Below are positions 34,023 to 41,723 of a stretch of 64,000 nucleotides of DNA, in pieces. How positions within the stretch are numbered: position 1 is the stretch's first letter; each line of letters begins with the position of its first letter. Position numbers and translations under genes: made by a program. The notes beneath the pieces were generated by a model that ran no database searches, had not been told where the DNA came from, and saw only the letters and a program-made list of their open reading frames with translations. Origin of the DNA: Stieleria maiorica (GTDB taxonomy: Bacteria; Planctomycetota; Planctomycetia; Pirellulales; Pirellulaceae); the NCBI RefSeq assembly GCF_008035925.1, contig NZ_CP036264.1, positions 9,706,123 to 9,770,122 of the forward strand, written 5' to 3'.

Positions 34023-34907
34023 ATGCATGTATCCATTAAGACCGACGACTTCATTGTCACCGGACAAGACCGACTCAAGCTCGGCGAGCACAAGACAAGA
34101 ATCAAGGACGTCTACGACGGTAAGAAAGAATACAAGAGGTGCATCGAAGAGTTTCAGGAAGAAATCAACGACCTGCAGCGGATGATGTATGCTCACGACC
34201 GCCACAGCATGCTCTTAATCTTTCAAGCGATGGACGCGGCCGGCAAGGATGGCACCATACGGGCCATCATGTCCGGCGTAAACGTCCACGGTATCGTGGT
34301 TCATCCTTTTAAGCAGCCAACCGCCGAAGAACTGGATCATGACTTCCTTTGGCGGACCACGAAACGGCTTCCGCAGCGGGGCCGCATCGGCATCTTCAAT
34401 CGCTCGTACTACGAGGAAGTGTTGGTGGTGAAGGTCCACCCGGAGATTGTGCGAAAATCGCAGAAGCTGCCGGCCGAACTGACCCGCGACATGCACAAGT
34501 TCTGGAAGCATCGCTACGAATCGATCCGCGACTTCGAAAAACACTGCGGACGAAACGGGACCAAAGTACTGAAGTTCTTCCTGAATCTTTCCCGTGACGA
34601 GCAGCGCGAGCGCTTTCTCGACCGCATTGACGAGCCGGACAAAAACTGGAAGTTCAGCGAAGGCGATGTCGCTGAGAGGAAGCACTGGAACGCCTATCAA
34701 CAAGCCTACGAAGAGGCCATCAATGCCACGGCGACCGAGGAAGCGCCTTGGTTCGTCGTGCCGGCCGACGACAAGAAGAACATGCGGCTGATCGTCGCGC
34801 AGATCATTCTGGAACAACTGAAGTCGTTGGACATGAAGTATCCCGAGGTGAGCCAAGACCGCTTGGATGAGCTAACGAAGTACCGTGAAATGCTCAAAGA
34901 AGATTGA
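34023..34907 (+). CDS. Polyphosphate kinase 2 family phosphotransferase
   Basis: A 294-aa PPK2 family enzyme that uses polyphosphate to phosphorylate nucleotides (AMP or ADP). Walker A is DAAGKDG (residues 71-77) in LLIFQAMDAAGKDGTIRAIM; the following VHPFKQPTAEELDHDFLWR and GRIGIFNRSYYEEVLVVKVH with the Walker B and lid signatures are typical of the TIGR03709 group. The C terminus carries the substrate-lid HRYESIRDFEKHC and PWFVVPADDKKNMRL. The sequence is closest to the class III type that accepts both AMP and ADP, but this is by eye. No neighbouring gene is in the same pathway. Confidence 0.9.
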   Translation: MHVSIKTDDFIVTGQDRLKLGEHKTRIKDVYDGKKEYKRCIEEFQEEINDLQRMMYAHDRHSMLLIFQAMDAAGKDGTIRAIMSGVNVHGIVVHPFKQPTAEELDHDFLWRTTKRLPQRGRIGIFNRSYYEEVLVVKVHPEIVRKSQKLPAELTRDMHKFWKHRYESIRDFEKHCGRNGTKVLKFFLNLSRDEQRERFLDRIDEPDKNWKFSEGDVAERKHWNAYQQAYEEAINATATEEAPWFVVPADDKKNMRLIVAQIILEQLKSLDMKYPEVSQDRLDELTKYREMLKED

Positions 34908-35063
34908 CGTGCGTATCCGTCCCACAAAGCAGTTCCTGCATGGAGCCACGTGAATCGATTCTTAAGATGTCAGACGCAATGAACGCCGCCGTCATTGGAC
35001 GGCAGGACGTTGTCGAGCGGATGCTGATTGCCCTCTGTGCCAGGTCGAGTCATCGTCGCGACC

Positions 35064-35930
35064 TCAATAGCGCCACCCGAAACCGGTATTGGAGAAGAAG
35101 TGTGGCGATTGATGATTGAGTCCCCAACCCAAGCGGAGGCCGATCTCTAGGTTTGGGGTAAGCAGGTAGTGAGCACCAGGCGAGAAAAAGTGCTGGGACG
35201 ACTCCTCCTGACGGCCATCCGAGAAAATCCCGAAGTACTCGACGTGTGCCTTCCAGCGTTCACCGACCGGTACTTTTAGCACGGTCGAGGGCGCCCAGAC
35301 GTTGAAGTGGTCTTCCTCCAGGCTGCTGGTGCTGTAGCGAATGGCGGAATCCCAGAGCACACCTTCCTTCAATTCCCAACCAAAAATGTAGGTGGCGGAT
35401 AGCTGAGTCTCTGTCGACTCGCCGCTCGTCGGAGTAAAACCCTGCACCAACACGGAGCGTTCCGGTCGCCACCCGCACTGTTCGGCTAGCAAAGCCTTCG
35501 CGCCGTAAAATATTCGCGACTCCCGCTCGAGTTCCGATCCCTCTCGTAGGTCGCTGGGCACATTCGCAGAAATGGGGCTCCCCGCGCCGCCGGTTTCGTA
35601 GTTCCAGCCGAGCCTAAGCTCCAGCCATTCGCTCACGCCTCTTCGGAGCAGGAGTTCTGGGTAGCTATGCGTTTCAGGCACTGTCCGGTTGTCGATAAAC
35701 GAATACGCCGCCTCAGTGATCCAACGCCCTTTGCCAGCCGTCGTGGTGGCAGGTGTAAAGGAGTCTCGGTCCGTCTCGATTTCGTCTTCTACTTCGACTT
35801 CTGTGGCTCTCTGATCGCTCAGCAATGGCTCAATACCCAAGGATGTTTGGGCATGCAATTCGCCGCACGCAAACAGCCAGATTGCGAAGAACAGATGCCA
35901 TTTTCGTTGCAAATGCACGGATTCTACCAA
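35064..35930 (-). CDS. Outer-membrane transporter-like beta-barrel
   Basis: A 288-aa exported protein: a signal peptide at residues 1-28 (HLFFAIWLFACGELHAQ), then alternating hydrophobic/polar strands of a beta-barrel with the motifs TDRDSFTPATTTAGKGRWITEAAYSF, ELLLRRGVSEWLELRLGWNYETG and the C-terminal aromatic end GFGWRY. This is the pattern of the phenol_MetA_deg (PF13557) family of putative transporters. The end in Tyr fits outer-membrane assembly. The substrate is unknown. It does not share a strand with the PPK2 gene. Confidence 0.82.
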   Translation of the reverse strand: MVESVHLQRKWHLFFAIWLFACGELHAQTSLGIEPLLSDQRATEVEVEDEIETDRDSFTPATTTAGKGRWITEAAYSFIDNRTVPETHSYPELLLRRGVSEWLELRLGWNYETGGAGSPISANVPSDLREGSELERESRIFYGAKALLAEQCGWRPERSVLVQGFTPTSGESTETQLSATYIFGWELKEGVLWDSAIRYSTSSLEEDHFNVWAPSTVLKVPVGERWKAHVEYFGIFSDGRQEESSQHFFSPGAHYLLTPNLEIGLRLGWGLNHQSPHFFSNTGFGWRY

Positions 35931-36208
35931 TCAACAAGGAATGCGGTCTCTGTGTATCATCGTCGGGGAAACTCCGCCGAGAGCAGGTCTGCGACTATTG
36001 TCCGTCGCAATTCAAATATCTGCACCGGATGCCGCAGGCCGTGTGACCGGCTCAACCGCTACTGCTTTTCGGTCCACTTCATCACCTCGGCACGCGAACG
36101 AGAGCGGATGTGGTCGGGGGAGTGCGGGGAGGTTGCACGATCGAGGCGGGGGCGACGAAACGCGTTGTCTTGGACGAGACTCATTTTTAAAGATGCCAGG
36201 GACCGGAT

Positions 36209-37444
36209 CTATCCGCCGCATCCCCCGCGGGGACAGTGAAACGTGAATCCGAAGGCGATGAAGTAACCGTCCACCTTTGCGGTCGTGTCGCCAAACGATT
36301 TGTCGTTTTCGAACACGCCCCCGACGGTCACGTCAAAGTTCATGTTGGGAACAAGATTCGTGATGCCGACGCCGCCGGTGATGCGATGCTGGGCGATCGC
36401 TGCAAATTGGCCCTGGACATACTGTACCGATGGGATGCCGCCGACGGGGACCACGCCGCCGATCGTGCCCGGAACGGCGTCGCGAGTTGGATCTTCATTG
36501 AACGCGTAACCGAATCGCAACTTCAGCCGCCGTGTTGCTCGGTATTGACCGCCGAACTGGAATGCCCATTGATCGTGGTACAGGGAACGAAAGAAATCGG
36601 TGTCGTCCCAGTTCTTGTAGATCACATCGGCGGCCAACAACAGTCTGCCGCCCATCATGCAGCGGTTCGCAATTCCCAATCCAACATTCATCGGATGATC
36701 CAGATTCAGATCCTGGTAGGTGTTTGCCAGCGGACCGGTTGCGAATCGAACGACGTTGTCAAACTCCAGTTGCTTTTCCGATTGCCAATACCCTCCGATG
36801 CTGGTGCCGCGGCCCAGGTCATAGTTTGCTCCCAGGGTAAAGCGAGTCGCATAGTCGGTTTGTGAGGAGCTGGACTGAACAAAAGGTCCGTCCAGCACGG
36901 AGGTGCCCAGCGTGAACGATCCGCCGACCGCCAGTCGTGGCGTGAGATTCACCGCGGCGCCGCTGACAAGGTCCAACGCCAAGTAAGATGCCTGCGTTCC
37001 GTTGGATTCGGGGATATGTCGAAAGTCGACCGCCAGACCGGCATTGGTCATGAACCCCAAACCGAAGGTCACCGGCAACCCCAGGAACTCAGTCTGGTGA
37101 ATCGCTCCGATGTTCGGCGCAAGCGCGAGTGGTGCATCGGATTTTGCAGAATAGGGATCAACGCCGACCAAAGGCAACGAGTCCGTCTGGGTGACGTTGT
37201 AGGTCGGTTCGATCAAGGCGCCACCGAAGCCGAAGGTCGGGCCGCTGAACTGAGCCATCGTTGCCGGATTCCCGTTGATCGCCGACTGCAAGTCTTGGGG
37301 ACGCGATAGACTTGCACCTCCCATCGCGCCTGATGCGGGCATCATGTTGTTGTGCAGTTCAATGCCATAGCTTTGTGCGGTCGCAGTCCGGACCGCAGTA
37401 AGCGAGCCGAGCAGGAGTAACAGGCATAGAATGAATCGTTTCAT
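36209..37444 (-). CDS. OmpP1/FadL family outer-membrane protein
   Basis: A 411-aa protein with a signal peptide (MKRFILCLLLLLGSLTAVRT followed by ATAQ) and the FadL/TodX barrel signature NPATMAQ (AINGNPATMAQFSGPTFGFG), the hallmark of the N-terminal plug, followed by GASLSRP and strand-rich sequence ending FIAFGFTFHC. It is predicted to let hydrophobic compounds cross the outer membrane. I start at the Met of the signal peptide; upstream in-frame sequence to 37786 is unrelated. The gene is divergent from the OprP-like porin at 37718 with a 273-bp shared intergenic region. Confidence 0.85.
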   Translation of the reverse strand: MKRFILCLLLLLGSLTAVRTATAQSYGIELHNNMMPASGAMGGASLSRPQDLQSAINGNPATMAQFSGPTFGFGGALIEPTYNVTQTDSLPLVGVDPYSAKSDAPLALAPNIGAIHQTEFLGLPVTFGLGFMTNAGLAVDFRHIPESNGTQASYLALDLVSGAAVNLTPRLAVGGSFTLGTSVLDGPFVQSSSSQTDYATRFTLGANYDLGRGTSIGGYWQSEKQLEFDNVVRFATGPLANTYQDLNLDHPMNVGLGIANRCMMGGRLLLAADVIYKNWDDTDFFRSLYHDQWAFQFGGQYRATRRLKLRFGYAFNEDPTRDAVPGTIGGVVPVGGIPSVQYVQGQFAAIAQHRITGGVGITNLVPNMNFDVTVGGVFENDKSFGDTTAKVDGYFIAFGFTFHCPRGGCGG

Positions 37445-37717
37445 GATCAAACCGTCTGTCAGCGTAACAATCGGGAAACAGCGTTCAGCCCACAACATCG
37501 GTCCAGCCTGACCTGCGGCGACGGATAATCGGTCGAAACGACACGGGGCCGGGGGCAAATCGCAGCGAAAATCCGCACTGCCGGCACAGGGCCGGCAATC
37601 CGCAAACCTTGCCGGGCCGGGACAGCCGGAACTTGCCATTGCGTGTTGCGGATTCTGACGGTTGTTGTCGATTTTCGAATCAGTCGCTTTGTTCTGTTTC
37701 CGAGCACGAGTCTGCTG

Positions 37718-39019
37718 ATGCGATGGTTCGCCGCAATCACCGTTTGCATGATGCTGTCGATGTTCTTGCATCGATGCAGTGCTCAATCCTCAGGCACTGA
37801 GGATGACTTCAGTTGGCTCGATCGTGTGAAGGTGGGCTATGACGGTGGCTTTGTGATTGCCAGTCAATGTGACGCCGATCTGCATGCCGGGCGCGAACCC
37901 TACCGATTGAAGATCAACGGCTGGGGGCAACTGCGACACACCGTCACGGATTGGTCATCACCGGATCGAGATCTGAATCAACTGCAGCTCAAACGTGGAC
38001 GTCTCGTCTTTTCCGGAAACGCCTTCAATCCGAACTTTCAGTACTTTGTCCAGCTCGATGCCCGCAGCACCAGTGGTGACGACGTGCGATTGCTGGACTA
38101 CTACCTCGACTACGACGTCGGCAACGATCAGCTAGGGCTCGCGCCGGGAACGGTGACGTTTCGAACCGGCAAGTACAAAGTGCCCTTCACGATGTCGCGT
38201 TGGTTGTCCGGCCGCGACTTTGAGTTTGCCGACCGCAGCGTTGCCAGCATCTTCTTTGATGTCAACCGAAGTTTTGCGTGGGGGCTGCATGGCAAAAGCG
38301 AACGATTGGGAGTGCCTGTTTTCTGGGACGCGGCCTTGTTCAACGGGTTGGTCACCGGCGGTGCCGAGACCGGTAGCAGCGGGACGCTGGATGACAACTT
38401 CGCCTACTCGGGACGTGTCCGCGCCTATCTGATCGGGGATTGGGGTGATGAAAACCTGGCCGATTTCGAATGTCACGATCGACTGGCGATGCGGGTCGGA
38501 GCGGGGTTCGCCGCATCAACGATTGAGCGATTCGGTACGACGGAATTCAGTCGTCTTCGCGTCGTGGACTCGGGCGAACCCTTGGCAAATCTTCTGCCGG
38601 CGGTCGTCTCCGGCTACGACGTCTCGCTTTATGCGGTCGATGCGTCCATGAAGTATCTCGGCTGGTCATCGAGCTTTGAGTACTACTTTCGCACCGTCAG
38701 CGACATTCGTGGCGCCGCGATCGGCGAGCTGTTCGATCATGGGTTTTGGTATCAACTGGGGAAATTTATTGTTCCCGGAAAACTTCAGGTCGCGACCCGT
38801 TGGTCTCGCGTGCAAGGTGATTCGGGAACCCTGGGCGGTAGCGATCAGAGTGCAGAAGAAATCGCCGCCTCGCTGGCCTGGTACTTCCGCCGCAACCAAG
38901 CCAAGTTGGTCGTCGACATGACCCACGTCGACGGTGCACCGGTCAGCTCACAGGCACTCGACATCTCGCCGGGCAATCACGGCTGGCTGTTCCGATCGCA
39001 GATCCAGTTTAGTTTTTAG
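37718..39019 (+). CDS. OprO/OprP-like phosphate-selective porin
   Basis: A 433-aa outer-membrane porin. MRWFAAITVCMMLSMFLHRC followed by SAQ is the signal peptide; the barrel contains the typical INGWGQLRHTVTDWSSPDRD, LKRGRLVFSGNAFNPNFQYFVQ and FRTGKYKVPFTMSRWLSGRDFEFADRS stretches of the OprP family, and the chain ends in a Phe (RSQIQFSF), an outer-membrane assembly signal. In Pseudomonas such porins take up phosphate or polyphosphate; specificity cannot be read from this sequence. The ATG at 37718 is at the signal peptide; earlier in-frame Met codons to 37643 lie before it. Confidence 0.85.
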   Translation: MRWFAAITVCMMLSMFLHRCSAQSSGTEDDFSWLDRVKVGYDGGFVIASQCDADLHAGREPYRLKINGWGQLRHTVTDWSSPDRDLNQLQLKRGRLVFSGNAFNPNFQYFVQLDARSTSGDDVRLLDYYLDYDVGNDQLGLAPGTVTFRTGKYKVPFTMSRWLSGRDFEFADRSVASIFFDVNRSFAWGLHGKSERLGVPVFWDAALFNGLVTGGAETGSSGTLDDNFAYSGRVRAYLIGDWGDENLADFECHDRLAMRVGAGFAASTIERFGTTEFSRLRVVDSGEPLANLLPAVVSGYDVSLYAVDASMKYLGWSSSFEYYFRTVSDIRGAAIGELFDHGFWYQLGKFIVPGKLQVATRWSRVQGDSGTLGGSDQSAEEIAASLAWYFRRNQAKLVVDMTHVDGAPVSSQALDISPGNHGWLFRSQIQFSF

Positions 39020-39124
39020 CGTCTCCGCATCGGTTCTGGCTCCTCGCAATGAATCAATTGGGGTAGACTGGTTCACCGCCGCCAACGGCTGCGACTCGAT
39101 CGTCAGGTCCACCGGGGAATGGAA

Positions 39125-39367
39125 ATGAAATGCGTTCAATGTCAGTCGGAACGTCTCGTCTACGATGCGAAGGCGGTGGATTATTTTGATATGGCCATGA
39201 AACGACCGCTGAAACTGGAATTGGATTCGAACCCCGATGCTTGGTTGTTCAAGGGCACGCAGGCGGGCGAGCTCAACGCGAGTGTTTGTGTCGATTGTGG
39301 CTTCGTGATGTTTTCGATGGCCAAAGAAGACGCGGAAAAGCTTTATCGCATCCAAAATGCTCGATAA
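39125..39367 (+). CDS. Small zinc-ribbon protein
   Basis: An 80-aa protein with two Cys pairs (MKCVQCQSE and SVCVDCGFVMF), forming a zinc-ribbon knuckle pair about 45 residues apart, and an acidic C-terminal helix (KEDAEKLYRI). Such small proteins are common in planctomycetes but have no known function. I start at 39125 because GGGGA lies 6-9 bases upstream; a Met two codons earlier (39119) places it too close. It is followed by the hairpin repeat at 39371. Confidence 0.75.
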   Translation: MKCVQCQSERLVYDAKAVDYFDMAMKRPLKLELDSNPDAWLFKGTQAGELNASVCVDCGFVMFSMAKEDAEKLYRIQNAR

Positions 39368-39370
39368 GCG

Positions 39371-39416
39371 GTGGTGTACAGCCTTTGGGCGATTCCGCGT
39401 CGCTGCTTCGCAGCGA
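39371..39416. repeat. Dispersed hairpin repeat, copy at 39.4 kb
   Basis: TGGTGTACAGCCTTTGGGCG is followed by ATTCCGC and then GTCGCTGCTTCGCAGCGAC, a perfect 8-base-stem hairpin. It is an inverted relative of the copy at 31371-31417 and of the right end of 28459-28666. It sits between the zinc-ribbon gene stop and the NmrA-type gene start. Confidence 0.75.
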
Positions 39417-39490
39417 CAGTCGGCCGGCTCCGTCGCAAACCTCGGTGTCTTACAATCGCCAAATCACAATCCAACCGAAAAGAAAGTCCG

Positions 39491-40336
39491 GTGAGCAAAA
39501 TCGCGGTCACGGCAGCCGGCGGGCAATTGGGAGCCGAGATCGTTCGGGCGGCGGTCGCGATCCGTGGTGGAGACAACGTGGTTGGCTTGGCCCGAACACC
39601 GGACAAAGCGCGTTCGTTGGGGATCGAGATCCGGCCTGGTGACTATGGGGCGCCAGAGGAATTGAAACAATCGCTCGACGGGATCGACGCCGTTTTGTTG
39701 GTCTCGGGAATGGACGCGCCGGAAAAGCGGATCGAGCAACATCGCAACGTGATCAACGCTGCCAAACAGGCCGGGGCCAGCAAGATCGTCTACACCAGTA
39801 TCCAAGGTGCAGAAGAGGGCACCGCGTTTTCGCCCATCGTTCAAAGCAATCGGCAAACCGAAGCCGACATTCGCGACAGTGGATTGGCTTGGGGGATCGG
39901 TCGCAACGGTATTTACATCGAGCCCGACGTGGACTACACCGACACGTACAAGAAGCGTGGTGAAATAGCGAACTGCGCCGGGGACGGAAAGTGCGGTTAC
40001 ACAACACGCCCCGAACTCGCCTATGCCTACGCAAGGATGTTGACCGACGCGAAACACGACGGTCAGGTCTACAACTTGCACGGCCAGGCGATCAGCCAAC
40101 AACAACTGGCGGACTACCTCAACGATGCGTTCGGGACAGACCTGCGGTATCGAGACATGTCAGTGGAGGAATACCGTCGAGACCGCACCGCCGAACTCGG
40201 AGAGTTTCTGGGCAACATCATCGCCGGGATTTACGAGGGAATTCGCAATGGTGCGGTGGACAACGAAAGCCACTTCGAGCGCGCCGCCGGTCGCCCGCAT
40301 CAAGACTGGCGGTCGTACTTTGATGCGCTGAATTAG
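39491..40336 (+). CDS. NmrA/QorB-like NAD(P)-binding oxidoreductase
   Basis: A 281-aa Rossmann-fold protein starting with GTG (VSKIAVTAAGGQLGAEIVRA). The nucleotide loop is TAAGGQLGAEIV, with VVGLARTPDKARSLGIEIRPGDY as the second strand and NADPH-binding Arg. The family includes QorB-type quinone reductases and NmrA redox sensors; a catalytic Tyr-x-x-x-Lys is not obvious, as is normal for this atypical SDR group. An ATG-started frame exists further upstream (39371) but lies within the hairpin repeat and lacks a ribosome-binding site, while AGAAAG precedes this GTG. No operon partner is evident. Confidence 0.85.
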   Translation: MSKIAVTAAGGQLGAEIVRAAVAIRGGDNVVGLARTPDKARSLGIEIRPGDYGAPEELKQSLDGIDAVLLVSGMDAPEKRIEQHRNVINAAKQAGASKIVYTSIQGAEEGTAFSPIVQSNRQTEADIRDSGLAWGIGRNGIYIEPDVDYTDTYKKRGEIANCAGDGKCGYTTRPELAYAYARMLTDAKHDGQVYNLHGQAISQQQLADYLNDAFGTDLRYRDMSVEEYRRDRTAELGEFLGNIIAGIYEGIRNGAVDNESHFERAAGRPHQDWRSYFDALN

Positions 40337-40424
40337 CGCAACAGATCGAAGCGACGTTACGATCGATTACGCTAGCGGCGCGTTGATGTCGGTCAGCCGG
40401 GGGCGAATCGATTAAACTGGGTTT

Positions 40425-41708
40425 ATGTCGAAATCAACACACCACCGTCGCATCGTCCTTCAATCCATCGCCGGATCCCTCGCCCTGCCCGGGCTGCAGT
40501 CATTACGGGCCGAATCGGTTGGCAGTTCTTCACCTGTCCAAGCCGCGCGCGGGGCCGGTGTCGGGACGCGACGGTTTGTCGCAGTAGGTAATTTGCTCGG
40601 GTTCCAGCAAAATCAGTTTTTCCCGGAGACGCCGGGCAGAGCGTTCGAGGAAACGACACTGCTGAAACCGTTGGCAGAAAACCGTGACCAGATCACCGTC
40701 TATCGCGGGCTCGATCACGGACTACGCGGCGGGCACTTTGCTGTCCACACCTTTCTCTCCGGCGTGCTGCATCACGAGTCCAAACAGCGGCCCGACGGCA
40801 ATGTCACCATCGACCAGTTCATCGCCGATGAGATCGGGCCCCAGACCCGTTTCCCGTCACTCACCGTCGGTTCTGAAGGCGGCATCCATGGTGGTTGCCA
40901 GCTTTCCTGGACCAAGTCCGGGGTCCGCGTTCCCCCGATCACCGGTCCCGCCGAGCTGTTCGAAAAGCTGTTTGTCACCGAATCGAAAGAGCGTCGCTCA
41001 CAGCAGGTCCGAGAGAATTCGCTGCAAGCGTCGATCCTGGATTCGGTTGTCGAACAGGCTGATTCGCTTGCCGGTCGCGTCAACCGAGACGACAAGGCCA
41101 AACTGGACGAGTACTTCAGTTCGATTCGCGATGTCGAAAAACGATTGCAAGCCCGCCGCCGCTGGGCCGACCAGCCGAAGCCCCGGCCGCCGTTTGAAAA
41201 GCCTGCCGACACCAACACGGTGGACGATCTACCGTTGTTGTACGAGCTGATCGCTCTGGCGCTTCAAACCGACTCGACGCGGGTTGCCACCCTGGAAATC
41301 GGCGGCAGCTTCTTGCCCCAAGATCTGGGCATCGACAAGTCCTATCACAGCCTTTCACACCACGGGAATGATGACGTATCGATCGCGAATCTGATCACGT
41401 TGGAGACGTACCAGTTGGAACAGTTTGGCAAATTCTTAAGCCGGCTGGCAGCGATCGAGGACGGGGACCAGACGCTGCTCGATTCGACGGCGGTGTTGTT
41501 CGGAAGCGGGATGGGCAACGGAAATTCGCACACCAACACCGATCTGCCGATCGTTCTGGCCGGCGGAGGCTACGGGCGCGGCGAGTTCAAAAAGCTCGCC
41601 ACCAAAGGCCCCGCCAAGATTCCGCTGTGCAACTTGTTCGTTGACATCGCCCAGAAAATGGGAGTTCCGACGGAGTCCTTCGGGACCAGCACCGGCAGTT
41701 TCTCCTGA
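40425..41708 (+). CDS. DUF1552 family protein
   Basis: A 427-aa exported protein of the DUF1552 family, abundant in Planctomycetes and Verrucomicrobia. The N terminus HHRRIVLQSIAGSLALPGLQ has an RR-containing, Tat-like signal. Family features include GLDHGLRGGHFAVHTFLSG, SLSHHGNDDVSIANLITLE and VLFGSGMGNGNSHTNTDLPIVLAGGG. The fold resembles alkaline phosphatase-like sulfatase domains and the function is unknown, perhaps in polysaccharide breakdown. It is followed 15 bp later by its usual partner, a DUF1592 cytochrome-like protein. Confidence 0.88.
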   Translation: MSKSTHHRRIVLQSIAGSLALPGLQSLRAESVGSSSPVQAARGAGVGTRRFVAVGNLLGFQQNQFFPETPGRAFEETTLLKPLAENRDQITVYRGLDHGLRGGHFAVHTFLSGVLHHESKQRPDGNVTIDQFIADEIGPQTRFPSLTVGSEGGIHGGCQLSWTKSGVRVPPITGPAELFEKLFVTESKERRSQQVRENSLQASILDSVVEQADSLAGRVNRDDKAKLDEYFSSIRDVEKRLQARRRWADQPKPRPPFEKPADTNTVDDLPLLYELIALALQTDSTRVATLEIGGSFLPQDLGIDKSYHSLSHHGNDDVSIANLITLETYQLEQFGKFLSRLAAIEDGDQTLLDSTAVLFGSGMGNGNSHTNTDLPIVLAGGGYGRGEFKKLATKGPAKIPLCNLFVDIAQKMGVPTESFGTSTGSFS

Positions 41709-41723
41709 CAGCAACCCACCTCC

